Source: Cryptomeria japonica
Taxonomy: Eukaryota > Streptophyta > Pinopsida > Cupressales > Cupressaceae
Direction: 5' to 3'
Assembly (NCBI RefSeq): GCF_030272615.1
Contig: NC_081415.1
Location: 627,293,240-627,357,239, forward strand
DNA: 64,000 bases
The notes beneath the pieces were generated by a model that was given only the letters and a program-made list of their open reading frames with translations, did no database searches and had not been told where the DNA came from. The position numbers and the translations under genes are program-made. How positions within the stretch are numbered: the first letter of the stretch is position 1; each line of letters opens with the position of its first letter. Positions 1 through 13,600 of this stretch are shown piece after piece.

Positions 1-511
1 TAGACTCTACGATTGAAAATTTGAAGTTGAAAATTTCTAAAGATGAGGAAACTGAAAAATAACTCAAAGAACGACTACAACAATTGAGAAATTTTGTAAA
101 ATATCTAATAGCTCCAATAGCATTTACACCTACTAATTTTACAAATATACCAATTTTGATATCCAAGAGTGAGGTTGATAACTTGTACTTCAGATAGTTG
201 GATAGATACAATGGTAAATGAATCTTGTGAGTGATTAACAAAAATATGGGTAAATGTGATTAAATGTAAATGTGAGATCCTTGTGAATATCTTACTTCTT
301 TGCACATATTGAGTCATCTTCCGTCTTGGGTAGTCTCCCCTTTTCTCTTCTTCAATCCATTCTTACCAGAAGAGGAAGGTTGTGCTATCAATGGGTGCAC
401 AATCATACAACAACATGAAATAAGGAATACACTTTTGTTGGGGTGTGCATACCTCTATTACCCAAAGAGGAACGTTTTGATATCAAACCAATCATTTGAG
501 ATATATTTTAC

Positions 512-598
512 ACATTTTGTTTTACACAAAAGTGTATTCCACATTATGTTTTACGCAAAAGTGCATTCCACATTATGTTTTACCCAAAAGTGTAGTCC
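512..598. repeat. 29-bp tandem repeat, three copies
   Basis: Units at 512-540, 541-569 and 570-598 each read close to ACATTATGTTTTACxCAAAAG then TGxAxTCC. They differ at only a few positions. The stretch before it (1-511) shows no gene. Confidence 0.8.
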
Positions 599-1027
599 AC
601 GTTGTTTTTTAATCCTTACTCTATTAATCCTTTTGAGCCTCCCTCTCTTTCCCTCTTGTTGCCTATTTTCATCACGACTCAAACAAGTAGAGTTGAATTG
701 CATTCATTCATATTGAAAAAGGTACACAAATGTTCTATTGAACATCATTGATCTAAATTTGATTACAGTTATCATTTTTCAATTTTTGTGCAAATAAATA
801 AAATAAAGGAATATTCTACATTCTCATAAATTCTATATTTGTATTCTTAATATGAAAATCAGAGTCCCACACAAGTCATGGGATTAGCCTCATTCGATTC
901 ATGATGCATGAAACAAGTAAAGAATACATTTGATAAATGTAAATGATATAGCTAACTGTAATGAAAAGGACAGAAGGGAAGTGTTCCATCATTGCCTGCA
1001 CAATGATATCTAAACTTTTGTCTTCCT

Positions 1028-2624
1028 TTAGCTGTGGTTGAACGTCTCAAAGAAGGCAGCTCCAGGTTCTCCTAGACCTACAAAAATGAATAAAAGAGAA
1101 AAGGTTAGAGAACACTCCAAGCAATGATGAAAAAAATGCAATTTGCACTTCTACATCACAATTAGACATATCACATACAGTCATCAGAGGCATCCATTAA
1201 GTGTTTAGTCATAAGGATCAAAAGGAAAAAGGAGTTCAAGTTCACTGAAGCTTTCAGCTTCATCATGTTTTTGCTAATATGTTTGTTCACTATGCAAGCA
1301 TAGGAAAAGTCTTGATACTGATTTATGAATTATGCATGTGGGATAAAATGGGCTCCCACAAGGGTTGAGCCCAGCGTGCAAGTAATCTAAAGACAAGGAG
1401 CTACAATATAAGAATATAATTGTCCAAAATGTGACAAGAGGAATAGATATGTAGCACTAAACAATTACAGACAGATATAATGCAATGAGTTTCTATACGC
1501 ATGTCACTGTCAAAATGTGATAGGAAAACACAGAAAATGCATAGCTACAGGAGAATATAAGTTACATTGATAACAAGTACAAGACTGAGCATTCAATGGC
1601 AATGTGTGCAACATTGAAGAAGTGATATCCCATTCCTAAATACCACTAATGTCGTCATGCGAGTGGTAACAACAATACAACATATCACTGTCAAAAATGT
1701 GACAGAAGTGTAATAAAAGAATATCACTGTCCAAAATGTGACAGGAAGGACAAAAGTGCAGCATATACAACATTCAAATATGCATACATTGAGAATAGTA
1801 AAGCTAAAACAACATTGTACATCTACAGATATATATGTTACAGTGAGCTTCAAGCATCTATGGTAGAATAAAGCTTTGCTATTTGCATTTTTTTCAGATT
1901 AATGTCAAAATCCGATGAGACTGCGACAGGGTGCAAGTTAGATGCTGTTTTTTTTTGTGTTGTTCTTTCTTTTAAGTCAAATGATTTTTGTGAGAAATAC
2001 AATCATCAAAAATGAAAGGTGATTGTAGCTGTGTAAGAATTCCATAGAATGATCATAGCCGATATACATTTTGGGGTTTTTTTTCAAACCCAATATTGCG
2101 TAATTACAACTTTTGGCCATGAGGTTCGGCCTTAGGGTTTCTGAGAAAAACAAAGAGGCAACAGAAAGGGAATCAAGTTGTAACCCTTATCGGGTTTTTA
2201 TACAGTGAAATGCCAAATATTCAGTGTTTCGGCCATGAAGTGCCCTCTAAATGTGTTGATCAAAAGTTAAAAAAAACAGAATACTACTTCGAGCTAAAAA
2301 AACCAAATGCTCTTTAGGGTTCGAAGGAGAAACAAACAGAGAAGGATCGGTTCTTTCATAAGAAACCCATAAATCAATAAAATACAGATCTATATGCATG
2401 TCGTGCCATTTGCACGCTCATATTCTCAAAAAAGCACAAAGGAAATTGAAAGTCATTGCATGAACAGCAAAACGTAGCACTAAAAGATGCAATGTGCAGG
2501 GTACCTGTCAAAGAGGAGCCAATAATTGTTATTAACTCCAGCAAACTCTAGCCTTGCCACCTGTTCGAGCCCAGACAGCCAGTGAAACCACTAGTTCTCC
2601 AAGCATGGCGGCCATGCTTCTCAT
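1028..2624 (-). CDS. Candidate two-exon gene for a 37-residue hydrophobic peptide
   Basis: Exon 1 is 2561-2624 and exon 2 is 1028-1077. The donor is ACAG/GTGGCA and the acceptor TTTTTGTAG/GTCTAG. Joined in phase they read MRSMAAMLGELVVSLAVWAR, then TGLGEPGAAFFETFNHS and a TAA stop. The first half could be one short membrane helix. Upstream on the same strand is AAACCCTAA (about 2660), a telo-box common in plant 5' regions. I do not recognise the family, and further exons may exist between the two. An alternative is a longer first exon using the GTACCC donor near 2506, which would hit stops, or a non-coding transcript. Confidence 0.35.
1078..2560 (-). other. Intron of the candidate peptide gene, with dispersed inverted motif
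   Basis: No convincing coding sequence was seen. Four copies of a motif close to CACTGTCAAAATGTGACAGG occur near 1418, 1505, 1684 and 1724. The motif contains CTGTC and its complement GACAG and could fold. Several AGGGTTT/AACCCTA telo-like words occur at 2080-2330. Confidence 0.3.
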
Positions 2625-2699
2625 GAAGCTTCTTGAAAGGAGTGTTCAAATGGGTAATTTTAGGGTTTGAAAACCCTTTACTTCGTCACTTAAGCTTTT

Positions 2700-5600
2700 T
2701 TAAGAGAAATAAACTTTTGCATATATGATGACTCAGTCGTGGGGTGGCTCTAAAACCCTTAAGTCTTGTAAAAGATGTCTTTTTACCCTACATATGTAAA
2801 TTATTAATTAATATATTAATATTGGCAAATAAAACAACAAATCATGTGCCAATATTAGTATAGTAATTAATAATTATTATTATTATTAATTATTTTCACA
2901 CACATATATAGGAATATTTTTAATTTCTATATCCTTATATATATGTGAAGATAATTAACATTAGCATCTTAATATGCACTTTGAGTTCGGTCTTTAGCAT
3001 GTAGACACAAAATAAAAATTGTAAAATAAATATCCTAGTGTTTATTATGAATGTGTCTTAGATATTTACTTTAAAATTCTTCCTAATATGCATACATGCT
3101 AAAAGATTGAACTCATCATGAGGAGAAGTCATTATGCAGTTTGGGGTCAAATTTGAGCTTGAGTGCATATTTACATGAGTTTTTCTCATGATTTTGAGGT
3201 GATAAGGCTTGAGTTTGAGTGCCACATGGATCAACCTTTAGTTGACCAAGAGTTTGAGCTGAGTTACCCACATTTTTGCATAATTTGAAGCCTATTTTGG
3301 TGGCTTTTCAATTCTACTCAAGGATCAGTCTTTAGTGAGGATATTTTCAGTGGGGGTTCATCTTTAGTTGATTTGGAGTCATCTTTCCTTTGCCTTTTGG
3401 AAGGATTTTCGTATAAAGTGAAAAAAGTTTATCTTTTTTCACTAGTTCTTGATCATTCTTGTAGCTCCTATTGCAGTTTTATGACAAAATTCTAAATAAA
3501 ATCATCAGCTTATGCCTTATATCTTTTGAGTCCATTTTTTTTATTCATTATTGAGAGTTAGTTTATTGTGTTATTGTCTAAATAACCTTTAAAGTTTATG
3601 TCTCATTTGTAAATCACAAGTTGTGCATTGTGATTAATTGATTCATTTGGTTGATTGTGAAAGTCTTCTTTCCTTTCAATTTCCTGAGTTAAAATCCTTT
3701 GCATGAAATATTTTTGTGTTGTGAACCAGAAGTTCGTTTGTGCAAATTGGTGTTTTAGGAGTATATTTCTGTCATTTTGAGATATCATATTGGTGCATCA
3801 CCTTAGTTTAGCATTTGCAAAATCATTTTCATTTCCTTTTAGTTCCTATCATTTTTCTTGATAAAGAATTTAGAGTTATTCATAAGGAGCCAGCCCTTCA
3901 ACTGGAGGTTAATTCTCATCTAGAGGTTAATCCTCACTATAGGTGACCCACAAGCCTGAGAATTATCCCATGTGTCACCAAATTGCTTGATCTTTCAGCT
4001 TGCGCATTACAGGTGCAATTTGAGTGATAACACCTCTCTCTCTCTCTCTCCACATCCCTCCATCCACCTCTCAAGTCTCTCTATATCTCCCCCTCTCCCT
4101 CTCTCTCTCCCATTCTTTCTCTCTCAAGGTTCTCTCTCACATTCCACTCCCTCTTCAAATTCCATTCCACTTTTGTTGGGGTGAACATACCTCGATTACC
4201 TATGACTTGAATGGTAGAATAATTTTTTTCGAGCAGCCTAGATCATGTAACTAATGGTATCCCAACTCTTATTCAACGTACATACTTAGTCCTTACATGC
4301 ATGATAAATTATGGTCACAATTATACTACAATAAGTTAGAACCATTGATGATCAATTGATAGATAAGTTGGAAGGCCATCCCTTACTACCACTCTTATAC
4401 TACGTTAGAGGGATGAATATTTAGATATATATGGATAAAGGAATTTTTTTGTTTCAAGATAAGAAATATGCCTACCTCTCTAATATTTCCAAACATTGGT
4501 TGAAGGTGCTTAAGAGGATAAAATCCCTCTCTAATAGCTTCATTGCACCCCTCTCTAAAAAATTATACAAATTGAAAGGACTAATTAAATTTTGTGTTAC
4601 TAATGCAATGTTATAGTCTTTATAAGGTATTATGGGCCAAAGACCATTAGATAAACTTAGACAATATTCCTCATAAAAAGGTATAAATTGATAATGATGA
4701 CACTTGAAATTTTATGTTATTAAGAAAATGTTATGGTCTTTTGCAAGATGATGTGGGAAAGAGACCCTAAGGTCAACTTTTGCAAAACATTTGGGGCATA
4801 AGGGCACATTCAAGGATAATTGTCACCATCAAAAGAGGGTCATCATCAAAATCCATTATAAATATTAACTACACATTTTGTTTTTCAACCTGCACAAAAT
4901 TAGGTATGACTAATGAACTTGGTTTCAAATTTTAACCAACTTTGTTTGCCATTTTTATAATAGTGCAATTAGCTCCTATTTTTCATCTTGTGCTTAATCA
5001 TTTTCTATCACAAGTTCAATTGATGAAATTATTATATAAGTACATGTTTTAGTTTTCTATAAGATTCAAAGTCCTCACTAATAATGACGAGAGATTTGTA
5101 TATCTATATATTGTAACATTACACAAATAAATATAACTATGAATATGTATTTATGATATTTTTTATATATTATATGTATTATATCCTCAAATAGATGAAC
5201 ATAATCACCACAACCAAAAAATTTGGAGCATCGAAGAGTGACAACGAAGACATCACTATTAACCTGATAAGAAATTTCATTGAGGAATTCAAAGACAAAA
5301 ATAAATTTATTGATTATTTTCAAAATACTTGGTGTCATGACTTGGCAATATTTTTTAAAATGCTTTAAGGGGGTTTCAATTAGTCGCAAGGAGATAAGTT
5401 CTCCCATATCAAGTGTCTTTAAGTATGCTAATTCTTTAATTTTTTAATACCAAATCAGAGTGCGCAATTAATTACTACAATGCTATAAAATGACTATAAG
5501 ATGAACACTTGATTCTACTTGACAACTAGAATGAATGAATTGAGTGTCTTTAAATACTACCACATTACATTTGGTCACACCAAACATATGTTTAGTTGGC

Positions 5601-7080
5601 TGAAGGTAGAAAAGTGAAAGGGGTCAGCCAAATTTGAATTTTGAATTGTAAATTGAAAAGGGACAAGTTCATCACCACAATTGTCCTACAATGGAGTAAT
5701 GATCAAATCCAATTTGCAAATTACTAAAAACAGTAGGTGCATAGATAATATGAAAAGTAGGTGAATTAGATAATATTTTATGAATGTGTAAATGGATAGA
5801 GTAGGGCTAGGTGTATAGGATGTGTAAATATATTAAAAAAGGACAAGGGGATAGAGCCCAACTTCAGACAAGACCATGTCATCATAACATACATGTATCA
5901 AGATATGCCTCAAGATAGGCACAATTAAATATGATATGGCAGGGGTATGCAAATTTCACCATTACAATATTTTACAGCAAATCAACAAAGCTGCACTACT
6001 AGCAAAGAGAAACCCAATTAGTATGAAGACACTCTATGGGGTGGAAGAAACAAAACTAATTATTCCTTCAAAATTCAAAAGTATGCGCAAAAATGAAGTT
6101 CACTAAGTATTTATCCCATCCCATCAGGAGCCTTAATCATGAATACAGCAAGCTAAATCTAGCATTTTCTCCAATCAGCATGAAATAAAAACTCCAAAGA
6201 TACTCGTAAGCAACATGCTTTGCTTTATGAATTCTTATTGCCAGGATTGTTGGAAAATTAAATTATCCACCAAAAAAATTGTATTGTTATGTAACTGCTT
6301 ACCATATGGGCAATTTATCATGTCATTAAGTTGCCCAAGCCCAAGTTTTTATTAAAACACTAAAATTGCATCATGTTGCAAAGCAAACCAACCATAACCT
6401 CAGATACCAAATCAGCAATATTATTCGCACTGCTAACAATGAATAATTCAATATTATATGTTGACAGTGGCATCAATATAACCAATGCAAAGTTAAATTT
6501 CCTCAATAGCCACATCAAAGGCAGGAAAGAATGAAATCAAACATTAAACTATCATTGGTTATCCAACACATGGAAAACAATAGACCATTGCCATGAATTA
6601 ACTGCAATGTCATGTTTCATGGTTGGTGAACCAAGATAGATATCCACCAATGAGAACAGCAACATTTGAATAAAAATATTATATAAACGTAAAAAATGGA
6701 CAATAATCGCATATACATAGACATAACATGGTACTGCCCATATATAGTGCAAATAAGTGAGATGTGTAAAGCCAAAAGAAAATGCTTCCGGAGGAACTCA
6801 AAGCAGTACCCATCCATTAAGGATTATAAGTAATATGACACTCCAAAGTGCTACGGACAAAAATAATTGAAAATTAAGGGGTAAAGATTTGTCCTTCGCT
6901 CCTATTGCAAATTCTGACATGCCATATTATGTTTATATTGTAGAATTGACTTGTAGTCACATCAGCATTACGATGATCTGTAATGCAAAATAGATTTGCA
7001 TGGAGGCTTATAATGGTCAAATCTTTAATATATCCAAGATCTAAACCCTTTTCCACATGTGAATTTGTTGTCTTGAAAAA
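2700..7080. other. Gene-poor DNA between the candidate peptide gene and MED15
   Basis: No supported gene. It holds AT-rich sequence (2790-3100), a pyrimidine microsatellite (4033-4140) and a stretch at about 3480-4000 whose ending resembles the 3' end of a plant LTR, though no partner was found. A phrase TTTTGTTGGGGTGxxCATAC near 4173 also occurs near 434, so a dispersed repeat is likely. Open frames here are short and unlike any protein I know. Confidence 0.4.
4033..4140. repeat. CT-rich microsatellite
   Basis: Nearly pure C/T on the plus strand with several (CT)n runs. Overlapping open frames are Leu/Ser/Pro shadows. Confidence 0.85.
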
Positions 7081-7086
7081 TTTATT
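7081..7086 (-). terminator. Possible MED15 polyadenylation signal
   Basis: AATAAA on the minus strand about 400 bp after the MED15 stop. Plant signals are loose, so this is only a candidate. Confidence 0.25.
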
Positions 7087-7484
7087 GTCTTGACCAGTTA
7101 AAGTTAGGCTTGACATCTGAGTTCTGCCATGATTGCCTATAATGTGATTGTCTCCTCAAAATAAAGTGGGATGGTACTAACTAAAATGCCGGTTACTGCG
7201 ATCATTGTCACTAGCCAGCCAACTGACTGCTTTTAAAAGACGCCATATGTAAATAGGATTGACCCAGAAAACACAAGTTTCCTGTATTTTTTCCAAACTT
7301 CACTAAAGTCTAAAACCATTATTGTCACAATGATTCATTTCTTCCATGCTCTTTATACACTAAATGTAACATCAAAGAAGGTACTTCTGGAAACCAAGCA
7401 ATACATAAGGCATACAATGAGTGTTACCTGTACACATTTAAGATAGCAAACATGCAAAGCCTCCATCAATGGAATAAAATATAT

Positions 7485-7689
7485 TTAAGCACTTGCACAA
7501 CTCTCCCATGTACCAAACCTTGAGCTGAAACTTCCTCCGCCACTCTGATGTGCATATTCAGCTACTGTACTGCGAGCACAGTTATCCCAGGTTTTTGCCA
7601 ATAACTTCAATGACATTGGTTGTGGGAGGGTCCGTACAGCTGCATGGAACTTTGCTTTTGCTCGAGAAGACAGGTCCTCATACTCATTA
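7485..7689 (-). CDS. MED15: MED15 exon 11: C-terminus and stop
   Basis: It encodes NEYEDLSSRAKAKFHAAVRT, QPMSLKLLAKTWDNCAR and the terminal GGGSFSSRFGTWESCASA followed by TAA. The acceptor is CCTGACAG. The ending corresponds to the GGGTFSSKYGTWEKYV end of Arabidopsis MED15a, so the C-terminus is complete. Confidence 0.96.
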
Positions 7690-10600
7690 CTGTCAGGTAA
7701 TAAACATGATTAGATATGTATAGCTAACCATAAGAATACGCGAGTGAACAAATCAGGAAGTACGCAGCTAAATCTTGAAAAGTCTTTCTATTACTACCCA
7801 CTCACAATGATTCAATTGGAGCCTTGTCCAAAAGCACAGGAGAACAATTCGGATAATTTGCTGGAATAAGCAGGCGTAATGGTGAAATAGGTGTCTGTAA
7901 TCAAATAAAACATAGAATAGCCAAAAATGTCAAGATCTATAGCCAACACAGAATAAGAAATTGAGCCACGACACATGGTATGGGCCAATTTTGTATTAAA
8001 AAAATCCATGGTCATTCAATTTCCAGAGAATGTCTCACAGTAAAAACCGATTTCCAGGGAAACAATATTATAATAAAGAAATATTGTGCTTCCAACGCAC
8101 AATAATAAACACTTTCAATAACAGGAAGCTGGACACACCATTAAAGATGATCTATAGCGTGACTTCATGTTTGGACTCAATGCTATTGCATTATAGGAAC
8201 ACTTTATAACAATCCCATCTCTCCCTTCAGCAGCAGCTGCAGCTGCAGCTGCATCATTGTCATCTTCACTGACATTGGCTACAGTATCTATCAACTGTTG
8301 ATTTATTTCTCGTAATTCATCTTGCAGGGCATGGCTCATCTGCAAAAATAAGAATGAAAAGAAAAGCCACATGAGATAAAACCAATGTATGCAATACTAG
8401 TTCATGCATATTAAATATGGTGTTTTCTAGTTTCTAACTTAGCATTTCTGAAATTAAAGCCCGACCTAGCATGAAAATAGTCTTCGCTTGTGTGCATATT
8501 TGTGCATTTCCCCAAAATATGATCCCTCTATTAAAGACTCATGGACTAAAAACTTGATGTTTATTACATTTACATGAGTACCCTTACAATTTGAGAGTTC
8601 ATTTCCAGAAACTAGAAATGAAGTTTTAGGGAATAGAAGGAGCAAATTACATGATAAAGAATTAACACCAAACCTACAACGGTAGAGTACAGCTTCAAGC
8701 AAATTTTAGGATATGGAAATAACTACAAAGAATGTTTACCTGTGTCTCTTAACTATATAAATATATATGACTTACCTCCATTCTGGGCCTCTTGATTCTA
8801 GAAGTTGCTGTTGACTCCATTTCTGGAGACTCTTGATTATTATGCTGCTGAAGACTATTGATTACACTTCCCCCTGAAGATACAGTACTGACAGGCATGG
8901 AACTCATACAACGAACGGTTTTCTTTGAAGTACTACTGTCCTCTTGTGTCATCAGATTCCTTGCTTGCTGTCGACACTTTGTCATAGCAACCAGATCCTC
9001 CCCAACAGCCGCTCTGGAACCATTACCTGGTGCAGATCCTGCCATCCTGTCATTCAAGCTTACTACTGATCTTATGTCATTGACGGCTGAGGCAAAAGCC
9101 TTTGGTGACATCGAGTTCATCTGTAAATTCAATCAAAAGAGGAATATCGGACAACTTCCATTATAAACAAATCTCAACATGAAAGTAGTGAAGCATTATC
9201 AAGTGTATTTCCCCTTTACAAGTACCATGACTGCTCAGAATGTCCAAATCATAAATCATAAATAAAATAAACGTTTTAAACAAAAACCATAATAGAGTTA
9301 TAATTTCAATTTGCGTCCTTCAAAACAAGCTATAATAACAAAGTTTCTGACAACTACATTTGTAAATTTCTAACTACGAAAGCTTATAAGCCTTCAGACT
9401 CTCAGAGTAAATCCTTAGAGAGTATAATAACAATGCACACTGAAGCCATTTATAATATTTAGACAAAGTTTCTGACAACTACATTTGTAAATTTCTAACT
9501 ACGAAAGCTTATAAGCTTTCAGACTCTCAGAGTAAATCCTTAGAGAGTATAATAACAATGCACACTGAAGCCATTTATAATATTTAGATATGAATGAAGC
9601 CCATCTTCACAAAGAACTAAACTAGAAAGAGATCATACATCTGATAGGGATGTAACTAATGATCTGTGAAGAACAGAAAACAATGCAAACAAGCTTTTCA
9701 ACAAGTGCTACTGTCGCAATGCAGAATCCTCATACTTATCTTGATTCCTTGATGACTGTTGTCTTATTCAAGTGGATTCTCCAAATACAAGTCCAGCAAT
9801 ACTGCCAAGCCCATTCTCATTGCATGGGTAAGGCCAACTCCAGTTTTATGAGGTGCTTATTACGGAAACGTAATTGGTAAAAAAATTAATTGTTATATTA
9901 AGTTTAACAATGAGCAAGAACGCTCAATAAATAGATTACAAAGATTTACAAAATAGAAAGTTTCTAAAATACAATATATTACACGATTGAGCATTAATAA
10001 CTAACTTAGGAAAATATAATATTAATACCCTCCCTTAATGCTCAATCTATCAATGACACCAAGCTGCCCCCTTAATTTGACAAACTTATCTAGACTAAGC
10101 GACTTGGTGAGAATATCTGTTGTTTGCTCTGCTGTTGGAACTGAACTGATCCATCTTCAACAAGCCTTCTGATGAAGTGACAATGAGTCTCCACATGCTT
10201 GGTTCTTTCATGAAAGACGGGATTCTTGGCAAGTTTGAGCACTCCCTGATTATCACAGAACAAGGGAGTGGGACCTGCTTGAGATATTTGCATATCCGCA
10301 AGCATCCGGCAAAGCCAAACTACCTCACATGCTGCCTTAACTGCTACTTGATAATCTGCTTCTGTCAAGAAGAGAGCCACTGCTTGCCGCTTTTTTCTAG
10401 TCCATGTGACTGCACCGGATCCCAAACTGAACACATCCAGAAGTTGATTTCCCATCATCAACCAAACCTACCCAATCTGAATCTGTGAACCACTGAGTCT
10501 AGGATCATGACTCCTAGTGTAAAGAAGTCCATAATCAAAGGTGTGCTTCACATAACGCAGCACACGCTTCGCTGCTACCTGATGATCAACCTTGGGGGCT

Positions 10601-13600
10601 GTCATGAAGCGTGAAATGAAGCTCACTGCAAAACTGAGATCAAGTCTAGTAGCAGTAAGATAGATGAGACTGCCCACTAGTTGCCTAAATTGTGTTTCAG
10701 ACTTGGCTGACAACTTCAGTCATGTCTAACAACTTCAGACTTGGCTGACAACTTCAGTCATGTCTCCATAGGTGTGCCACACATGTTCTTAATGGTGCAA
10801 AGCAACCTAGGCAGGTTAGATGTGGCACCATCCAAGCATGCACAAAACCTTATGCACTCTTAATCATCAACATTGTCAGGATTCCAACTACGGTAATGCC
10901 TATAGATCAAGGCATTTAGGTTCACTCACAAGACAATGTTGCCTCTTTCATCCTTATCCGGGTGGACCCTCCCATCTCGCTCAAAGGGTTCCTCTTGTGA
11001 CATTTAGGGATACTGTTCTTTGGGGTGTAGGGTAAAACCCCATGATCTAGATTAGTCTATTAGACCTTTTCAGCTAATATCATGCATTGTAACTCTTAGA
11101 AGGTGAAGATTCATGTGGAAGCTTAACCATCTCAACTTCCATAATCATTCTTTTAGCCTTTGCAGTTTGTAACATCATATCTATTAATATATTTACAGAA
11201 GTATATTTTTTTGTATTCCAACAGAAAAACAGAGAGCAAGGATAGCTAGGAAGATAGATGAACATACATCTACTCCAGAGTATGTCAGGTAGGGATGGCA
11301 CATATTAGTAGTCTTGAATTGTAATTTTCTATATAAGGAGTATTCCTCTACTTAATTAATATATAACATTGGATTATCATTTCATGGTATCAAAGCTTAG
11401 GTTTTTGCACGATTTTCTCTTCAAATATTGTGGTTTTTATGTTCATTTTTTGCATGATTTTTTGCCACAAAAATCTTGGGTTCTTTCTCTACTAAAGGGT
11501 TCTCTAATTTTTTTCCCAAAAAAATCATGAGTTTTTTTGTGCAAATTTTAAGAAGTTGATCTCGGGTCTCTAAATAAAGGGAGGGATAGCTTTGTTACCC
11601 AACATCATGTTGGACAGATTGTGATAGAAAAATTATGATAAACTTGGTCATACCCAAAAGTTATGCAGAACTAGGGAGGGTCTCAACAACAAGCTCATGT
11701 TGCAAAGTATTTTGAATAGAAGGGGTCAACCTTCTATGCAATCATGGCCAAATGACCTACAAATTATGTCACATCTTCCGTAGGTAGTAGAATGACCATT
11801 AAGGGAAGGTATTAAAATAATATTGTAATATTTGTATAATGGTCATCTTAGTCATTTAGTCAGTATTTAGAAACTTTTGTTTATGTCTTTCGTCTTTAGT
11901 TAATTTTAAGAAATTTTCTTTCTATCTTTTGTGTTTCTATTCTCAATCGTTTCGGTTATGGAAAGATCATCCTGTAAGTTTTCAAATAAGTTTTATTCCT
12001 CTCCTTAATTGATATACAACATCAAATTGTCATTTCAAAAGCTATAGTACTGGTTAATCCAAAGAAAGCACAAATTATCCAAGATTTATCTATACCTACT
12101 TGTCAAAAAGATGTTCGTAGTTTTCTAGGACATGCAAGATATTATAGAAGATTCATTCAATATTTCAATAAAATTGTCTCACCACTTTTTGCTTTGCTAG
12201 GGAAAGATAATTTTTCTCTTGGACAGAAGATTATCAACATGCTTTCAAGCCAATTAAGGCAAAAATCATCAATGCACCAATGCTACGTGCACCAAATTGC
12301 GACTTATGCATCTAATAATTCAATGGGAGCAATATTCGGCCAAAAGGTTGGTATACTCTTTTACGCTACTTATTAGATAAGAAAAAATTTCACGTGCTAA
12401 GAAATTATAAGGAGTCTTAGTTTTTGTGTGTGCAACTAATAAGATTTTTCATTATATCACAAGATGTGAAGTGTTTGTTCATACTAATCATTTCACAATT
12501 TGCTTCTTAATGAATAAACCTATTGCTATTGTCAATGGAAGAGTCATTAGATGGGTATTATTTTTATTGAAGCATGCATGAGACACTAAAGTAGTGATAT
12601 TGAAGCATGCATGAGACACTAATGGATTCTATATACTGAAATCTTCACAAGATTTTTGCATTAATTTGTCGATATGAGATTCAACATCACAAATCTTCTC
12701 CATATCATCAACAAGCCAACGACCAAGTTGAAGTTACCAAGACAGTTGCACTTCATTGAAAGGACTGGGTAGATTGACTCCTTGAAGGAATATGGGCTTA
12801 CCAAACAACACAAAAGACCACCACTAGTCATATTCCTTACGAACTTGTCTATGGTAAGAAAGTTGTATTACCCACTAAAGTTGAAATCAAGACTTAATGT
12901 ACTACTTTGGAATAGGGTCTAAATCATACAAATACACCAACTCCATTCTTTAAATGAAATGCATCAAGAGCTTGTGTTTCATGCAGAAGTAGTTCAACAA
13001 TGGCATGCTCTTTGGCATGATCATTTTGATAACAAATGGTAATTTCAACCAAGAGATTGGGTTCTTTTGTAAGACCCTAGATTGAGAGTAATACATCAAT
13101 AACAAATCAAAGAACACATCCAAAGCTTCTGTAAATATTTCTGCATGGATGTCTGTATTACTTCAAACACAGGAGCGTGTAACAACAATCTCTATTGAAA
13201 GAGAAAGGTCAATTTGAAACACATGCAGCAATTTTATATTGGATATAATTGCCCTCAACAGGCCAGAACATGAATATTATATATGGTTAGATGATTGTGT
13301 GATTGATGTATCAACGACAACATGAATAGTAATTTTATAGGTTCTAAATCAATACTTATTTTCGCAATTATCAGTAGAAATGCAGGAGTCTTAATGCATC
13401 AACTCTTAAAAATCAGAAAAGTGCACTGTGCCTGTCGATATCTTTATCTCCTAGGTAGGGTTGAGAAAAAGACAAAAAAAGAAACAATATTAATTTCCAC
13501 AAACGACCAACTTCGCTCAAAGGGACTTGAGAGTACATTAAGTTACAATAGAAAAGTAACTGAAAAATACAACACTAAAACAACGTAAACCCAATTATAG

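Noticed and set aside
300-716. 138-residue plus-strand ORF
   Set aside because: It crosses a 29-bp tandem repeat and has no recognisable domain.
4431-5407. Short ORFs in the AT-rich region
   Set aside because: Length and composition are as expected by chance; no splice partners or motifs.
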